Shown: positions 34,014 to 43,509 of the stretch, one piece after another
Numbering within the stretch: position 1 is the first letter of the stretch
Layout of the letters: each line of letters begins with the position of its first letter
Source of the DNA: Salipiger pentaromativorans
Lineage (GTDB): Bacteria; Pseudomonadota; Alphaproteobacteria; Rhodobacterales; Rhodobacteraceae
Assembly (NCBI RefSeq): GCF_024721115.1
Contig: NZ_JAMDHK010000005.1
Coordinates: 150,833 to 214,832, forward strand
DNA length: 64,000 nucleotides
Direction: 5' to 3'
The notes under the pieces: model-generated
What the model saw: only the letters and a program-made list of their open reading frames with translations
What the model was told of the DNA's origin: nothing
The model's database searches: none
Made by a program: the position numbers and the translations under genes

Positions 34014-35876
34014 TCAGCGCTCGGTCAGCTTCAGCTCGATCCGCCGGTTCTGCGCCCGCGCCTCGGGCGTGTCGGCGGGGTTGATGGGCTGGTACTGACC
34101 AAAGCCGTTGGCCGAGAGCCGTTCCGGCGGGATGCCGAGGAAATTGACCAGATAGCGCACCACCGACAGCGCCCGCGCCTGACTCAGCTCCCAGTTATCG
34201 GCAAAGGCCGCGCCGGGGCGCAGCGGGATATTGTCGGTATGGCCGTCGACCCGCAGCACCCAGTCGATGCCATCGGGGATGTCGTCCATCACCCGGCGCA
34301 GGATGCCCGCGATCTTGGCGATCTCGCGTTCGCCAGCCGTGGACAGCTCCGCCTCGCCCGGCGCGAACAGCACCTCGGAGGAGAAGACAAAGCGGTCGCC
34401 CTCGATACGGATGCCTTCCTGGCTGCCGATCACATCGCGCAGCCGCCCGAAGAACTCGGAGCGATAACGCTCCAGATCCTTGGTCTCGGCTTCCAGCCGC
34501 TTGCGCTCTTCCTCTTCGAGCTGCCGCCGCCGCCGCTCCTCGGCGGCCACGCGCGCCAGAGCCGCATTCAGTTCCGAACCGAGGTTCTGCACCTGCACCT
34601 GCGCCGCCGCATCGCGCGCCCTGGAATCGTCGAGCAGCGCCTGCAACTCGCCGAGCTGCCTCCGCAGCGCCGCGACCTGCTGGTTCAGAAGCTCGGTCTG
34701 CTTCTCGGCCGTGCCCGCGCGCGCCTCGGTCGCATCCAGCTCCGAGCGCGCCTGCGCCAGCAGCACCGCGCGCTGTTCGGCCTCCGACAGCCGCGCTGCG
34801 GCCTCCGCCTCGGCGGCCTTCTGCGCCGCCAGCGCGGCGGCCAGACGATCGCGCAGCGTCTCCGAGGTCAGCTCGGCATCGCCCTGCGCGGCCAGCGCCG
34901 CTTGCAGCCGCGCCTGCACCCCCTCCGCATCGCCTGCCGCCTCGCGGGCGGTGGCCAGCGCCTTGGCCGTCTCGCCCTGCTGCACCAGCGCCGCCGCCAG
35001 CCTGGCGTTGAGATCGTCCTCGGCCTCGCGTGCGGCGGCCAGCAGGGTCAGCGTCTCCTCGGCCTGTCGGCGCTGTTCCTCCAGCGCCATGGTCATCGCC
35101 GTGAGTTCGGCATCCGCATTCTCCAGCCGCTGGCGCAGCGCCGCCGCCGCTTCGGCCTCGGCCAGCCGCTGCGCCTCTTCCTCGCTCAGTGCTTGCTGAA
35201 GCTCGACCACCTGCGCGGAGAGCCCGCCCATCGCGGTCTCCTGCGCGGCGGCCTGCGCGCGCAAATCCTGCACCAGCGCTTCCAGTGCCTCGCGCCGGGC
35301 GGCAGCGAGGCGCGCCGCCTCTTCCTGCGCATCGACCTCTTGACGCGCCGAGGCCAGCGCAAGATCGAGCGCGTCGCGCTCCGACATCAGCGCCTCGCGG
35401 GCCGCCTGCAATTCGTCGCGCGTGGCGGTCAGATCCGCCACCGCGCCGCGCGCCGTGTCGCGCTCGGACAGCAGGGTGGCAACCTGTTCCTCGAACGAGG
35501 CGATCCGGTCCTGCGCGGCCGCCAGCTCTCCGGCCTGCCGGTCGCGGGTATCGGTCAGGGCGGAGATGATGCTTTGCTGTTCGACAAGCCGCGTCTCGGC
35601 ATCGCTCAGCGTCGTCTCCAGCTCACCCAGCCGGTTGGTCAGCGCAGTGTTGCGCCGCTCTTGCAGGCCGAGTTTCTCCGCAAGCTGCGCCACCTCCGAG
35701 GACAGCCGGTCGAGCTGGCTTTCCTGCCCGGTGATCGTGTCGCGCAGCACCGACTGGATGACCATGAAGATGGTCAGCACGAACATCAGCACCAGCAGCA
35801 GCCCGGTCATCGCATCGACGAAACCGGGCCAGATATTGGCCTGGAACCGCGCGCCGGTGCGTCGCGACAAGGCCAT
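34014..35876 (-). CDS. MotB/OmpA-like peptidoglycan-binding protein with long coiled coil
   Basis: The 620-residue protein has one N-terminal membrane helix (ANIWPGFVDAMTGLLLVLMF, residues 13-32). It contains Asp21, positioned like the proton-conducting Asp of MotB, TolR and ExbD. A very long Ala/Glu/Gln/Arg coiled coil runs from about 50 to 470. A C-terminal OmpA-type domain (about 480-620) shows VDGHTDNIPLRPGAAFADNW, LSQARALSVVRYL and AQNRRIELKLTER. It pairs with the MotA-like gene three bases upstream. The pair is predicted to use ion flow to drive motion of a rod fixed to peptidoglycan; the cargo is unknown. No flagellar genes are near. Confidence 0.88.
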   Translation of the reverse strand: MALSRRTGARFQANIWPGFVDAMTGLLLVLMFVLTIFMVIQSVLRDTITGQESQLDRLSSEVAQLAEKLGLQERRNTALTNRLGELETTLSDAETRLVEQQSIISALTDTRDRQAGELAAAQDRIASFEEQVATLLSERDTARGAVADLTATRDELQAAREALMSERDALDLALASARQEVDAQEEAARLAAARREALEALVQDLRAQAAAQETAMGGLSAQVVELQQALSEEEAQRLAEAEAAAALRQRLENADAELTAMTMALEEQRRQAEETLTLLAAAREAEDDLNARLAAALVQQGETAKALATAREAAGDAEGVQARLQAALAAQGDAELTSETLRDRLAAALAAQKAAEAEAAARLSEAEQRAVLLAQARSELDATEARAGTAEKQTELLNQQVAALRRQLGELQALLDDSRARDAAAQVQVQNLGSELNAALARVAAEERRRRQLEEEERKRLEAETKDLERYRSEFFGRLRDVIGSQEGIRIEGDRFVFSSEVLFAPGEAELSTAGEREIAKIAGILRRVMDDIPDGIDWVLRVDGHTDNIPLRPGAAFADNWELSQARALSVVRYLVNFLGIPPERLSANGFGQYQPINPADTPEARAQNRRIELKLTER

Positions 35877-35879
35877 GGA

Positions 35880-37091
35880 TCAGGTTCCGCCCTTGTTGCC
35901 GCCGGGGCGCACGGGGCGGATGGTCACCGACTGCGGCTGCGGCTGGCTGGCAAGCTTGCCAAGCGTCCGGTTCAGCGCAGTCAGATCTGTGCGCAGCTCG
36001 GCCATGCTCTCCTGCCGCCCGGCCGAGACCTCTTCCAGCAGCCGTAGCATCTGCACGTCGATCGAACGCAGCCGCATCCGGCTTTCCGCGTCGAGCCCTT
36101 CGGCGGTCTCACGCTCGGCCAGCACCTCGGCCAGCCGCTCCTGCCCCTCGGCGATGCGTGCGAGAGAATTGGACGACGGCGCCGTGGCCTCCAGCCGTTC
36201 GGTCATGCGCTCGAGCGAATCCGCAAGCTGGCCCAGCCGCGCATCGACCTCGTTCTGACCTTCCTGCGTACGGGCGAACATGAGCGTCAGACGTTCCATC
36301 TGATCGGTCATCTGGTCGAGCACCTGCGCCACGATCCCGGCCTCACCGCCACTCTCTCCCTCGCCGGAGAAACTGAGCTTGGTGATCGAGCTCAGCCATT
36401 CCTCCAGCTCGCGGTAGAACCGGTTCTGCCCATGCCCGGCGAACAGCTCCAGCAGCCCGACGATCAGCGAGCCTGTCAGCCCCAGCAACGACGAGGCAAA
36501 GGCCACGCCCATGCCGCCAAGCTGGCTTTCGAGCCCCGACATCAGGCGCGAGAACGTGTCCATATTGCTCTCGCCCTCGGCGGGGGCGAGACTGCGGATC
36601 GTATCGACCAGGGCGGGCACCGTGGTGGCAAGCCCGTAGAACGTGCCGAGCAGCCCCAGGAAGATCAGCAGCGAGACGATGTAGCGGGTGATCTCGCGCG
36701 CCTCGTCGATGCGCGTGGCCACCGAGTCGAGGATCGAGCGGGTCGAGGTCGTGGTGATCTGCATCCGCCGGTCGCGGCGGCGCAGCAGCGCGGCGAGCGG
36801 CGCCAGCAGGCGCGGCGCCTGCGCGCCTGCATCGCGGTCGCCGGCAAACCCCTCGATCCAGCGCACAGACTGCACGAGCTGTCCCATCTGCCAGAAACAG
36901 GCCACGACCCCCAGCACGAAGACGAAGAGGATGACACCGTTCAACCAGGGGTTCGCCTCAAACACCGGCAGCACCCGCGGCAGGGCGAGAAAGGCCCCGG
37001 CCCCGGACAGGCCGAGCACCGCCAGCATCAGCGCGATCTGGCGAAACGGTTGACTGAAATGCGGCTCGGCCTCGAGGTCGGGCTTGTCCAT
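35880..37091 (-). CDS. MotA/TolQ/ExbB-like proton-channel protein
   Basis: This 403-residue membrane protein has an N-terminal hairpin (IALMLAVLGLSGAGAFLAL and WLNGVILFVFVLGVVACFW). Two more helices match the MotA/TolQ/ExbB channel core (IVSLLIFLGLLGTFYGLATT and GMGVAFASSLLGLTGSLIVG). A long Glu-rich helical tail follows (about 235-385), with MTDQMERLTLMFARTQEGQN. Three bases separate its stop from the MotB-like partner, so they are one unit. It resembles ZorA of Zorya defence systems in layout, but no ZorC/D/E follows. Confidence 0.87.
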   Translation of the reverse strand: MDKPDLEAEPHFSQPFRQIALMLAVLGLSGAGAFLALPRVLPVFEANPWLNGVILFVFVLGVVACFWQMGQLVQSVRWIEGFAGDRDAGAQAPRLLAPLAALLRRRDRRMQITTTSTRSILDSVATRIDEAREITRYIVSLLIFLGLLGTFYGLATTVPALVDTIRSLAPAEGESNMDTFSRLMSGLESQLGGMGVAFASSLLGLTGSLIVGLLELFAGHGQNRFYRELEEWLSSITKLSFSGEGESGGEAGIVAQVLDQMTDQMERLTLMFARTQEGQNEVDARLGQLADSLERMTERLEATAPSSNSLARIAEGQERLAEVLAERETAEGLDAESRMRLRSIDVQMLRLLEEVSAGRQESMAELRTDLTALNRTLGKLASQPQPQSVTIRPVRPGGNKGGT

Positions 37092-37145
37092 TTTGGACCC
37101 TGACGGGGTTATTCGCGTTGGCCCGAGCCTATTGCGGCGGATGTT

Positions 37146-37688
37146 TCAAGCCAAGCGGTTATCCGTCAGTTGCCGCACACGATCGCGCAACCAGTGCAGT
37201 TCCGCATCGGGGATGCCCAATTCCTCGAGATGCCCGGCGGTGTTGTAGAGATATTCGGTGTTCGGGCCACGCCCGCCCACCGCCCGAGCGATGATCGCCG
37301 CCTGTTCTTCCAGCGGCAGCCCGCCGCAATACTGCACATGATCGGCGTCGATCACATAGGTCACCGCCTCGATCCGCCGCCCGTCGCGCAGATCGACCTC
37401 CAGAACCTTTTCCAGATAGGCGGACGAGACCAGTTCGCGTTCGCGCAGATAGGCAAGCGTCGCCGCCTCCTGTCCCTCGGCCGCTTTCAGCGCCAGCCCC
37501 TCGCACAGCGCCCCGGGCCGCTCGTCGAGCGCCAGCACCAGCCCGGGATCCGCCTCGGTGCCGCGATGGTGGATCGAGCGCATGCAGAAGCTGCGGTGAT
37601 AATCCGGCAGCAGGGCGTGGGCCTGCTCGGCCACCTCGAAACCCGGGTTCCACAAAAGCGAGCCGTACCCGAAGACCCATAGCGCCAT
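37146..37688 (-). CDS. chaC: glutathione-specific gamma-glutamylcyclotransferase (ChaC type)
   Basis: This 180-residue enzyme degrades glutathione to 5-oxoproline and Cys-Gly. It opens WVFGYGSLLWNPGFEV (the YGSL substrate loop) and continues FCMRSIHHRGTEADPGLVLAL, CEGLALK, REREL and VIDADHVQYCGGL with NTEYLYNTAGHLEELG. Motif order and length fit ChaC. The ATG at 37688 is followed by the family's usual N-terminus; an in-frame ATG 17 codons upstream precedes a less likely extension. Confidence 0.92.
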   Translation of the reverse strand: MALWVFGYGSLLWNPGFEVAEQAHALLPDYHRSFCMRSIHHRGTEADPGLVLALDERPGALCEGLALKAAEGQEAATLAYLRERELVSSAYLEKVLEVDLRDGRRIEAVTYVIDADHVQYCGGLPLEEQAAIIARAVGGRGPNTEYLYNTAGHLEELGIPDAELHWLRDRVRQLTDNRLA

Positions 37689-37755
37689 GGTTCTGGTCCT
37701 TTCCTTTGCCCGGCTGTAAACACCATCCGGCAAGGCCATAAAAGGGGGCGCCTCG

Positions 37756-38706
37756 GTGAAACGTCTGACACTTCTGGTGATCGCGGCGGCGCTGGCCTGG
37801 TCGGGCTACTGGGTCTGGGCGGCCTATGCGCAGCGCCAGTCCATCGAAAGCTGGTTCGAGGACCGCCGGGCCGAGGGATGGGAAGCGTCTTACGAGGATC
37901 TTTCGATCCAGGGCTTTCCCAACCGGCTCGACACAACCTTCACCGCGCCGGTTCTGGCAAACCCCAAGACCAACACCGTCTGGGAGGCGCCGTTCCTGCA
38001 GGTCCTGCAGATGGTCTACAACCGCGATCACGTGATCGTCGCCTTTCCCGACACGCAAACCCTGATCCGGGACGGCGCGCGCACCGAGATCGCCGGGCAG
38101 GGGCTGCGGGCCAGCCTGGTGCGGGAGAACGGCGCGCTTTTGCGGGCCAATGCCGAAGCGGAGGTACTGAACATCTCCGGCGAGGCACCGCTGGCGTTGT
38201 CGGGGCTGACCGCCGCAATCGCCCGCACCGAAGCGGGCGACCGGAGCTATCGCATCGCGGTGAACGCGACCGGCATCGCCACAGGCGGCGCGGCGCTGCC
38301 CGGCGGCAGCGACGACGGGCTCAGGCTCGACAGCGTGGTCACCTTCGAAGAGCCGCTGCGCCTGGAAGACTATGCCGAGGCCCGGCCGGCGCGGATCGAG
38401 ATCGCCCGGGCCGAGATCGGCAAGGATGCGCTGCGGCTCGCCGCGACGGGCGCGGTCGATGTGGACCGGAGCGGGCGTCTGGACGGCAGGCTGTCGCTGC
38501 GGGTCGAGAATATGGACGAGGCCATCGCCGCCGAGCGCAAGGCCGGCCGCGTTCCGCCCGAGATCCTGTCGCTGATCGAGGGCACGGCGCAGCTTCTCGC
38601 CGGTCTCTCGGGACGGAGCGACACCATCGACCTGACCTTCGAGTTTCGCGACGGCAAGACCTGGCTGGGCTTCCTGCCCCTCGGCCCCGCTCCGCGCCTT
38701 CGCTAG
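37756..38706 (+). CDS. DUF2125 domain-containing exported protein
   Basis: The 316-residue product starts at GTG (37756) with a GGGGGCG ribosome site. It has an N-terminal hydrophobic anchor (LTLLVIAAALAWSGYWVWA). Next come SYEDLSIQGFPNRLDTTFTA and repeated beta-strand segments, as in DUF2125 proteins of alphaproteobacteria. The function is unknown. Divergent from chaC by 67 bases. A tandem hairpin pair follows its stop. Confidence 0.85.
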   Translation: MKRLTLLVIAAALAWSGYWVWAAYAQRQSIESWFEDRRAEGWEASYEDLSIQGFPNRLDTTFTAPVLANPKTNTVWEAPFLQVLQMVYNRDHVIVAFPDTQTLIRDGARTEIAGQGLRASLVRENGALLRANAEAEVLNISGEAPLALSGLTAAIARTEAGDRSYRIAVNATGIATGGAALPGGSDDGLRLDSVVTFEEPLRLEDYAEARPARIEIARAEIGKDALRLAATGAVDVDRSGRLDGRLSLRVENMDEAIAAERKAGRVPPEILSLIEGTAQLLAGLSGRSDTIDLTFEFRDGKTWLGFLPLGPAPRLR

Positions 38707-38711
38707 ACCCA

Positions 38712-38733
38712 AGAAAATTCATCCGAATTTTCT
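38712..38733. repeat. hairpin 1 of a tandem pair
   Basis: AGAAAATTC and GAATTTTCT form a perfect 9-bp stem around ATCC, beginning five bases after the DUF2125 stop. It abuts a second, longer hairpin with no spacing. Both have the same apex, TTC-RTCC-GAA. Confidence 0.75.
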
Positions 38734-38769
38734 GTCACCAGGATTTTTCGTCCGAAAAATCCTGGTGAC
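38734..38769. terminator. hairpin 2 of a tandem pair, likely terminator
   Basis: A perfect 16-bp stem (GTCACCAGGATTTTTC and its complement) closes on loop GTCC, the longest perfect hairpin in the window. The run of T in the left arm and A in the right arm allow termination on either strand. It separates the DUF2125 gene from the M20 gene on the same strand. Confidence 0.65.
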
Positions 38770-38849
38770 CCGCGTTGCGCCAGAATTCCACGGCCCCGCC
38801 GCTGCCGAACCATCTTGCGCAACCGGGCGATCCCGGAAAGACTGCCGGC

Positions 38850-40124
38850 ATGAGCGGCACTCTTTCCCAACGCATCGAGGGCAAGCGCGACGAGCTGATC
38901 GCGCTGACCCAGGACCTGATCCGCATCCCGACGCTGAATCCGCCGGGCGAGAATTATCACGCGGTCTGCGCCTATCTGCAAAAGCGCCTCGCGGGGCGCG
39001 GCTTTGCCTGCGAGATGATCCGCGCGCATGGCGCCCCCGGCGACAGCGACCGCTATCCGCGCTGGAATCTCGTCGCCCGGCACGAGGGCACGCGAAACGG
39101 CGACTGCGTGCATTTCAACTCGCATCACGATGTGGTCGAGGTCGGCCATGGCTGGACCCGCGACCCGTTCGGCGCCACGCTGGAGGGCGACCGGATCTAT
39201 GGCCGCGGCGCCTGCGACATGAAAGGCGGGCTGGCCGCCTCGATCATCGCGGCCGAAGCCTTTATGGAAACCCATCCCGGCTATGCCGGCGCCATCGAGA
39301 TCAGCGCCACGGCGGATGAGGAATCCGGCGGCTACGGAGGCGTCGCCTACCTGGCGGAGCAGGGGTATTTCGCCCCCGAACGGGTGCAGCATGTGATCAT
39401 CCCCGAACCGCTCAACAAGGACCGCATCTGCCTTGGCCACCGCGGCGGCTGGTGGGCCGAGATCGAGACCAAGGGCGAGATCGCCCATGGCTCCATGCCC
39501 TTCCTCGGCGATTGCGCCGTCCGGCATATGGGCGCCGTGCTCGACGCCTTCGAGGACCGTCTGTTCCCCGCCATGGCGGCGCGGCATACCGAGATGCCCG
39601 TCGTGCCCGAAGGCGCGCGGCAATCGACGATGAACATCAACTCGATCCATGGCGGCCAGCCCGAGCAGCCGCCCGATTTCACCGGCCTGCCCGCCCATTG
39701 CGTGCCCGACAGCTGCCGCATCGTGATCGACCGCCGCTTTCTCGTCGAGGAAACCGTGGAAGGGGTGCGCGACGAGGTGATCGGGCTGCTGGAGGACCTC
39801 AAGGCCCGCCGCGCCAATTTCGATTACGAGATCCGCGAGTTGAACCGCGTGATCCCTTCGATGACGGCGCGCGACGCCCCGGTGGTGACCACGGTCACCG
39901 CCGCCATCCGCGAAGAGCTGGGGGCCGAGGCCACCTATGTGGCCTCGCCGGGCAGCTATGATCAGAAACATATCGACCGGATCGGCAAGCTGAAGAACTG
40001 CATCGCCTACGGGCCCGGCGTGCTCGAGCTGGCGCATAAGCCCGACGAGTGGGTCGGGGTCACCGATATGCTCGACAGCGCCCGGGTCATGGGGCGCAGC
40101 CTGGAGCGGCTGCTGCTGGGCTGA
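38850..40124 (+). CDS. M20-family amidohydrolase (ArgE/DapE-like deacylase)
   Basis: The 424-residue metallopeptidase-fold enzyme has the M20 signatures: VHFNSHHDVVEVG (first metal His, catalytic Asp), YGRGACDMKGG (bridging Asp), ATADEESGG (catalytic Glu pair), LNKDRICLGHRGGWW, EIAHGSMPFLG (dimerisation-domain His) and a closing segment YGPGVLELAHKPDEWV. It belongs to the acetylornithine deacetylase/succinyl-diaminopimelate desuccinylase group, but it is not a clear DapE or ArgE; the substrate is an N-acyl amino acid of unknown type. ATG at 38850 is used; an open frame upstream runs through the hairpin region. Confidence 0.88.
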   Translation: MSGTLSQRIEGKRDELIALTQDLIRIPTLNPPGENYHAVCAYLQKRLAGRGFACEMIRAHGAPGDSDRYPRWNLVARHEGTRNGDCVHFNSHHDVVEVGHGWTRDPFGATLEGDRIYGRGACDMKGGLAASIIAAEAFMETHPGYAGAIEISATADEESGGYGGVAYLAEQGYFAPERVQHVIIPEPLNKDRICLGHRGGWWAEIETKGEIAHGSMPFLGDCAVRHMGAVLDAFEDRLFPAMAARHTEMPVVPEGARQSTMNINSIHGGQPEQPPDFTGLPAHCVPDSCRIVIDRRFLVEETVEGVRDEVIGLLEDLKARRANFDYEIRELNRVIPSMTARDAPVVTTVTAAIREELGAEATYVASPGSYDQKHIDRIGKLKNCIAYGPGVLELAHKPDEWVGVTDMLDSARVMGRSLERLLLG

Positions 40125-40165
40125 GCGACCCCACGGCGCCGGAACGGGCCGTCACCGGGCGCGCC

Positions 40166-41008
40166 TTACCCCACCGGGATATTGTCGATGAGCCGCACGC
40201 CGCCGATCCAGGCCGCCGCCAAAAGCCGCGCGGGCCGGTCCACGACCGTCATCGGGGCAAGCCCGTCCGCGGCCCGAAGCTCCAGATATTCCAGCGTCTC
40301 GAATCCGGCGCCAAGCACCGCCGCCTCGGCCTGCGCCCGCAGCGCGCCGATCTCGCCGCCCGCCAGAAGCCCCTCGGCCATCGCCCGCATCGCGATGCTC
40401 AGCGCCGGCGCGGCCGCGCGGGCCTCGGGCGGCAGCAGCAGGTTGCGCGACGACAGCGCCAGCCCGTCGGTCTCGCGCACGGTCGGGCAGCCGATCACCT
40501 CGACCGGAATATCCAGATCGGTGGCCATGCGCGTCACGACCTGGAGCTGCTGATAATCCTTCTCGCCGAAATAGGCCCGGTCGGCCCCGGTTTGCAGGAA
40601 CAGCTTGGAAACCACCGTGGTCACCCCGTCGAAATGCCCCGGGCGGTGGGAGCCGCAGAGCCCCTCCGTCAGCCCGGCCACCGACACCTGGGTGGCAAAA
40701 CCCTCGGGATAGATCTCTTCGGGATCCGGCACATAGACCGTATCCACGTCGAAGGGCGCGAGCTTTGCCGCGTCCTCGTCCTCGGTGCGGGGATAGTTCT
40801 CAAGATCGCTGGCGCTGTTGAACTGCTTGGGATTCACGAAGATCGTCACGATCACCCGGTCGCATCCGGCCTTGGCCGCCTCGACCAGACTCAGATGCCC
40901 AGCGTGCAGCGCGCCCATCGTCGGCACCACACCAACCCGCTCGCCGGCGCGTTTCCACGCCGCCACCCGCGCCCGAAGCGCCGGTTTTTGCCGCAAGATC
41001 TCGGTCAT
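40166..41008 (-). CDS. panC: pantothenate synthetase (pantoate-beta-alanine ligase)
   Basis: PanC joins pantoate and beta-alanine with ATP through a pantoyl-adenylate. The 280-residue product has the HIGH-like [27 protein letters not shown], the [20 protein letters not shown] loop, [12 protein letters not shown] and the KMSKS-like [14 protein letters not shown]. Length is standard. Its ATG overlaps the panB stop by four bases, so both genes are coupled. Confidence 0.97.
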   Translation of the reverse strand: MTEILRQKPALRARVAAWKRAGERVGVVPTMGALHAGHLSLVEAAKAGCDRVIVTIFVNPKQFNSASDLENYPRTEDEDAAKLAPFDVDTVYVPDPEEIYPEGFATQVSVAGLTEGLCGSHRPGHFDGVTTVVSKLFLQTGADRAYFGEKDYQQLQVVTRMATDLDIPVEVIGCPTVRETDGLALSSRNLLLPPEARAAAPALSIAMRAMAEGLLAGGEIGALRAQAEAAVLGAGFETLEYLELRAADGLAPMTVVDRPARLLAAAWIGGVRLIDNIPVG

Positions 41009-41838
41009 GCCTTTGCCCCCGGGACGGCGTCGGCGAACACATGCTCGGACGCCGGAAAATCGCGCGCCCGGACCTCGCGGGCATAGGCGGCAATCGCCGC
41101 CTCCGCCTGCTCGCCCAGCGTCGCATAGCGTTTGACGAATTTCGGCTTGAAGGCGGTGAACAGCCCCAGCATGTCATCGACCACCAGAATCTGCCCGTCG
41201 CAGCCCGCGGAGGCACCGATCCCGATGGTGGGAATCGGCAGCTCTGCCGTCACCCGGTCGGCCAGACGCGCCGGCACCTTCTCAAGCACCACCGCAAAGG
41301 CCCCTGCCCCGGCCACCGCCTGCGCATCCGCCAGCAGCAGATCGGCCGCGGCGCCACGGCCCTGAACCTTGTAGCCGCCCAGCGTATTGATCGACTGCGG
41401 CGTCAATCCGATATGCGCCATCACCGGCACGCCGCGCGCGACCAGAAAGGCGATTGTCTCGGCCATGGCAACGCCACCCTCGAGCTTCACCGCCGCAGCG
41501 CCGGTCTCGGCCATCAGGCGGGCGGCGTTGCGGAACGCCTGTGCCGGCCCCTCTTCGTAAGAGCCGAACGGCATATCGACGACCATCATCGCGCGGCTCA
41601 GGCCGCGTTTGACCGCCTTGCCGTGCAGAATCATCATCTCCATGGTCACCGAGAGCGTCGATTCCAGCCCGTGCAGCACCATCCCGACGGAATCGCCGAC
41701 CAGCACAAAATCGCAGTGGGCGTCCATGAGTTGCGCCATGGGCGTGGTATAGGCCGTCAGGCTGACCAGCGGCGCGCCGCCCTTGCGGGCACGGATGTCG
41801 TCTGGCATCGGCGCCGTCTTATGCGCGGTTGCGCTCAT
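41005..41838 (-). CDS. panB: 3-methyl-2-oxobutanoate hydroxymethyltransferase
   Basis: PanB makes ketopantoate from 2-oxoisovalerate and methylene-tetrahydrofolate. The 277-residue product has [31 protein letters not shown], the active-site [21 protein letters not shown] and [17 protein letters not shown] followed by DMLGLF. The ATG at 41838 has GAGGAG eight bases ahead. It is the first gene of a panB-panC operon and is divergent from the binding-protein gene. Confidence 0.96.
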   Translation of the reverse strand: MSATAHKTAPMPDDIRARKGGAPLVSLTAYTTPMAQLMDAHCDFVLVGDSVGMVLHGLESTLSVTMEMMILHGKAVKRGLSRAMMVVDMPFGSYEEGPAQAFRNAARLMAETGAAAVKLEGGVAMAETIAFLVARGVPVMAHIGLTPQSINTLGGYKVQGRGAAADLLLADAQAVAGAGAFAVVLEKVPARLADRVTAELPIPTIGIGASAGCDGQILVVDDMLGLFTAFKPKFVKRYATLGEQAEAAIAAYAREVRARDFPASEHVFADAVPGAKA

Positions 41839-41982
41839 TGGCGTCTCCTCTTCGTCAACAAGGCTGGCGCGGTCTAGCAGCCCCGCCCGGGTGAATCCAG
41901 CCCGCATCCGCTTGAATGCTCCGGGAAATTGCGCACACTTGCGCCACCGCCGGCCCCCGGCCCGCCCAGAATGGAGTGCCCC

Positions 41983-43455
41983 ATGACCCGTTTCCGCACC
42001 GGCCTTGCCGCGCTGCTGCTGTCGGCCCAGGCCGCGATGGCCCAGCAAAGCGACCTGACCATCGCCCTGCAACTCGAGCCGCCGCATCTCGATCCGACCT
42101 CGGCCGCCGCCGGCGCCATCGACAGCGTGCTTTATTCGAATGTCTTCGAAGGGCTGACCAAGTTCACCGAAACCGGGGCCATCGTCGCCGGGCTCGCCAA
42201 GAGCTGGGAGATTTCGGAAGACGGCAAGCGCTATGTCTTCCATCTGCACGATGGCGTCACCTTCCACGACGACACCACGATGGATGCGGAGGATGTGAAA
42301 TTCACCCTCGACCGCGCCCGGGGCGAGGACAGCCTGAACGCCCAGAAGGCGCTCTTTGCCGGAATCGCCGAGGTGACGGTGATCGACCCGCTGACGGTGC
42401 AGGTGGATCTGGCCGAACCCGATGGCAATTTCCTCTTCAACATGGCCTGGGGCGACGCGGTGATCGTGGCGCCGGAAAGCATCGGCGAGATCCAGAAGAC
42501 CCCGGTCGGCACCGGCCCCTTCGCCTTCGAGCGCTGGGTCGGCGGCGACCGCATCGAACTGGCGCGCAACCCGGCCTATTGGGGCGCGGCGCCGGCGCTG
42601 GAGCATGTCACCTTCCGCTTCATCTCTGACCCGACGGCGGCCTTTGCGGCGATGATGGCGCAGGACATCGACGCCTTCGCGGGCTTCCCCGCCCCCGAGA
42701 ATCTGCCGATGTTCGAGGCCGACACCCGCTTTCAGGTGCTGGTGGGATCGACCGAGGGCGAAACGATCCTCGCGATGAACAACCAGAACGGCCCGCTGGC
42801 GGATGTGAAGGTGCGTGAGGCGGTGGCGCACGCCATTGACCGGCAGGCCATCATCGACGGTGCCATGTTCGGACAGGGCACCCCCATCGGCACGCATTTC
42901 GCACCGCACAACCCCGATTACGTCGATCTGACGGGGCTGTCCGACTATGACCCGGCGAAATCCAAAGCGCTGCTCGCCGAGGCGGGCTATCCCGAGGGCT
43001 TCAGCACCACGCTGAAACTGCCGCCGCCCTCCTACGCCCGGCGCGGCGGCGAGATCGTGGCGGCGCAGTTGCGCGCGGTGGGGATCGAGACCGAGATCAC
43101 CAATCTGGAATGGGCGCAATGGCTCGAGGAAGTGTTCCGCGGCAAGGATTTCGGCCTGACCATCGTCAGCCATACCGAACCCTTCGACATCGGTATCTAC
43201 GCCCGGCCCGATTATTACTTCCAGTATCAGAACGCCGCGTTTCAGGCACTGATGGCAGAGCTGTCGGCCACCTCCGACCCGGCCAAACGCTCGGAGATGC
43301 TCAAGCAGGCGCAGACGATGATCGCCGAGGATTACGTGAACGTCTATCTGTTCCAGCTCGCCTTCCCGACCGTGGCGGATGTCCGGCTGGAAGGGCTGTG
43401 GCAGAACCAGCCGACCCAGGCGACCGATTTGACCAAGGTGCGCTGGAAAGAGTGA
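41983..43455 (+). CDS. ABC transporter substrate-binding protein, family 5 (peptide/nickel type)
   Basis: This 490-residue periplasmic protein has a signal peptide ([15 protein letters not shown]). The SBP_bac_5 layout is clear: [49 protein letters not shown] opening, [10 protein letters not shown] and the late [21 protein letters not shown]. Family members bind peptides, opines, heme or nickel; no ligand can be named. No permease or ATPase genes lie beside it, so it is an orphan here. A second ATG (41971) is possible. The divergent 144-base gap to panB likely contains both promoters. Confidence 0.92.
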   Translation: MTRFRTGLAALLLSAQAAMAQQSDLTIALQLEPPHLDPTSAAAGAIDSVLYSNVFEGLTKFTETGAIVAGLAKSWEISEDGKRYVFHLHDGVTFHDDTTMDAEDVKFTLDRARGEDSLNAQKALFAGIAEVTVIDPLTVQVDLAEPDGNFLFNMAWGDAVIVAPESIGEIQKTPVGTGPFAFERWVGGDRIELARNPAYWGAAPALEHVTFRFISDPTAAFAAMMAQDIDAFAGFPAPENLPMFEADTRFQVLVGSTEGETILAMNNQNGPLADVKVREAVAHAIDRQAIIDGAMFGQGTPIGTHFAPHNPDYVDLTGLSDYDPAKSKALLAEAGYPEGFSTTLKLPPPSYARRGGEIVAAQLRAVGIETEITNLEWAQWLEEVFRGKDFGLTIVSHTEPFDIGIYARPDYYFQYQNAAFQALMAELSATSDPAKRSEMLKQAQTMIAEDYVNVYLFQLAFPTVADVRLEGLWQNQPTQATDLTKVRWKE

Positions 43456-43509
43456 CCTCGCTTTGACCGAAAGGGGGGGCCGAGACGCCCTCCCTGACCG
43501 GCCCGGCGG

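Noticed and set aside
34014..37091. Zorya anti-phage defence system
   Set aside because: The MotA/MotB-like pair matches ZorA/ZorB in layout, but no ZorC, ZorD helicase or ZorE nuclease follows. The flanking genes (chaC and serB) are housekeeping. Reported as an uncharacterised pair instead.
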